Source of the DNA: Alviniconcha marisindica
Lineage: Eukaryota > Mollusca > Gastropoda > Provannidae
DNA length: 64,000 nt
NCBI GenBank assembly: GCA_018857735.1
Contig: JABMCL010002103.1
Span: 1,416,001 to 1,480,000, forward strand
Reading direction: 5' to 3'
Every line of letters starts with the position of its first letter. The first letter of the stretch is position 1. Shown in pieces: positions 62,752 to 64,000 of the stretch. The translations under genes and the position numbers were made by a program. Under the pieces are notes generated by a model. That model saw only the letters and a list, made by a program, of their open reading frames with translations. It searched no databases and was not told where the DNA came from.

Positions 62752-63072
62752 CTGAACACACAAACACACTGTGTCAGAGGCACACAAACATACTGTGTCA
62801 GGGGCACACGCATGCGTGCACACACACACTGTGTCTGGGGCATGCAAACATACTGTGTCAGGAACACACACACACACAAACACACTGTGTCTGGGGCACA
62901 CACAAACACACTGTGTCATGGGCACACACACACTGTGTCAGGGGCACACACACACACTGTCAGGGGCACACACACACACACACTGTGTCAGGGGCACACA
63001 AACACACTGTGTCAGGGACACACAAACACACTGTGTCAGGGACATACACACACACTGTGTCAGGGGCATAGC
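62752..63072 (+). repeat. Minisatellite, about 24 to 28-base unit, 13 copies
   Basis: Units read ACACACTGTGTCAGGGGCAC, ACAAAC. It begins within about 5 bases of the TPRG1L acceptor. On the - strand each unit gives CCCCTGACACAG, an acceptor-like motif. Confidence 0.95.
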
Positions 63073-64000
63073 AGACAACACATACAAATAATGTACAAAA
63101 CAGCTGAGCATGAACAAGTAACCCCTCTTCAGATTAAAGCAACACATCACAAATATAAATGACTCGGGGGTAACAGCCTGTCCAGTGAACTAGTTAACTC
63201 ATCAATCAAATCGTTAACCAATGTTGAATGAACTCTGTCGGCTGCCTGTACCATTCTGCTCCCAATACAAGATGACAACCTTTTGGCCACCACCACTTTG
63301 ACAATACACTCCCATCTTACCTTTGGGTTTCGCTCCACAAATATTAAATATGACATTCCAGTGCTTGGACCAGAAACTGACCTTCTAATCAGGGCCTTGT
63401 GTGTTTAAACAGCTTAACACTCAAATGTGTAGATACGAAATTCGCCTTCTTATAATACAGCCATTCTAAGCCAAATCACCATCAGCAACAGTCAAGTGAC
63501 AAGATATGAAACAGACTTCATTTGGTGGGTTTGCATCAAACCACCACAGCATTTGTCTGATCACACAGGGAACAACTCCTCACTGAGTCCTTCTGGGTCA
63601 ATTTACTGTCAAACCAACAAAACCAAGCAGACTTCCATTGTTCTGTGAGAAGATCAAAACACACAGATGGTTCAAAAGAGGCCTTTTTCAGTGGGACAGT
63701 ACAAAACAAAGTTTGTTGTTGTGTGCTGCAAAATACCCCCCCCCCAACCCATAGTGTACACAGATACTGTCAGTGTCACTGTCAGTGTGCTATACATAAC
63801 TATAGGCCCACTCTGTCTGCACACACTCTGGTTATTACTAACAGCACATCAACACACCTAGTTTGGTTGCAGAGATATCAGTGGTACAAAAACTACGGGA
63901 CTGATATCAGTGGTACAGAAACTACAGGACTGGTATCAGTGGTAGAGAAACTACAGGACTGGTATTAGTGGTAGAGAAACTCCAGGACTGATATCAGTGG
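63073..64000. other. TPRG1L: TPRG1L intron sequence (- strand)
   Basis: Unique sequence with a poly-C run at 63737-63746 and, from about 63868 to the end, an array of about 29-base units (GGTACAGAAACTACAGGACT, GGTATCAGT). No exon was recognised. The Arg/Leu-rich - strand frame at 63147-63356 resembles no family I know. Confidence 0.5.

Noticed and set aside
63147..63356. - strand frame as an upstream TPRG1L exon
   Set aside because: The peptide does not match any part of TPRG1L that I recall.

Overview
This is eukaryotic genomic DNA with small, cleanly spliced exons set in long introns. The two recognisable genes, a degraded non-LTR retrotransposon tail and several dispersed elements of a kind I associate with molluscs suggest a lophotrochozoan, most likely a marine gastropod. 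That taxonomic call is inference; the window contains no rRNA or mitochondrial marker. There are no bacterial features.

The main gene lies on the + strand. Twelve consecutive coding exons between 3244 and 50108 spell out a WRAP73 (WDR8) orthologue, a WD40 beta-propeller protein of centrosomes and centriolar satellites. The first coding exons (roughly 55 residues in the human protein) lie left of the window. All exon phases agree and all introns are GT-AG. One intron (12019-41001) is 29 kb. The last exon runs from the conserved propeller end into a CAN-repeat tract that encodes an unusual tail of about 240 residues rich in Ser, Thr, Pro, Ala and then His/Gln.

On the - strand, 62638-62751 is the last coding exon of a TPRG1L-like gene (hSac2-type domain family). 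WRAP73 and TPRG1L therefore face each other tail to tail, the same convergent arrangement I recall for the human genes at 1p36. A third gene is suggested by a 1268-base open, GC-rich, spliceable - strand exon (10153-11420) nested in a WRAP73 intron. Its product is Ser/Pro/Asn/Ala/Gly-rich and I cannot name it.

By eye, about half of the window is minisatellite: some 50 mutually unrelated tandem arrays with periods of 13 to 97 bases. These arrays cause almost all of the long open reading frames seen here. Between them lie (CA)n, (CT)n and poly-G/C tracts, two copies of a tRNA-like SINE, an inverted-repeat element built of TGTCGCGACA palindromes, a hairpin element and the retrotransposon tail.

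The most interesting pattern is that many arrays are not placed at random but grow out of exon-intron junctions. Array units carry copies of the neighbouring splice donor or acceptor, often with a few bases of exon. This is clear at four WRAP73 junctions, at an in-frame 51-base duplication of the last-exon acceptor, and at the donor of the nested - strand exon. Splice sites here seem to be repeatedly amplified in tandem, producing rows of decoy sites.
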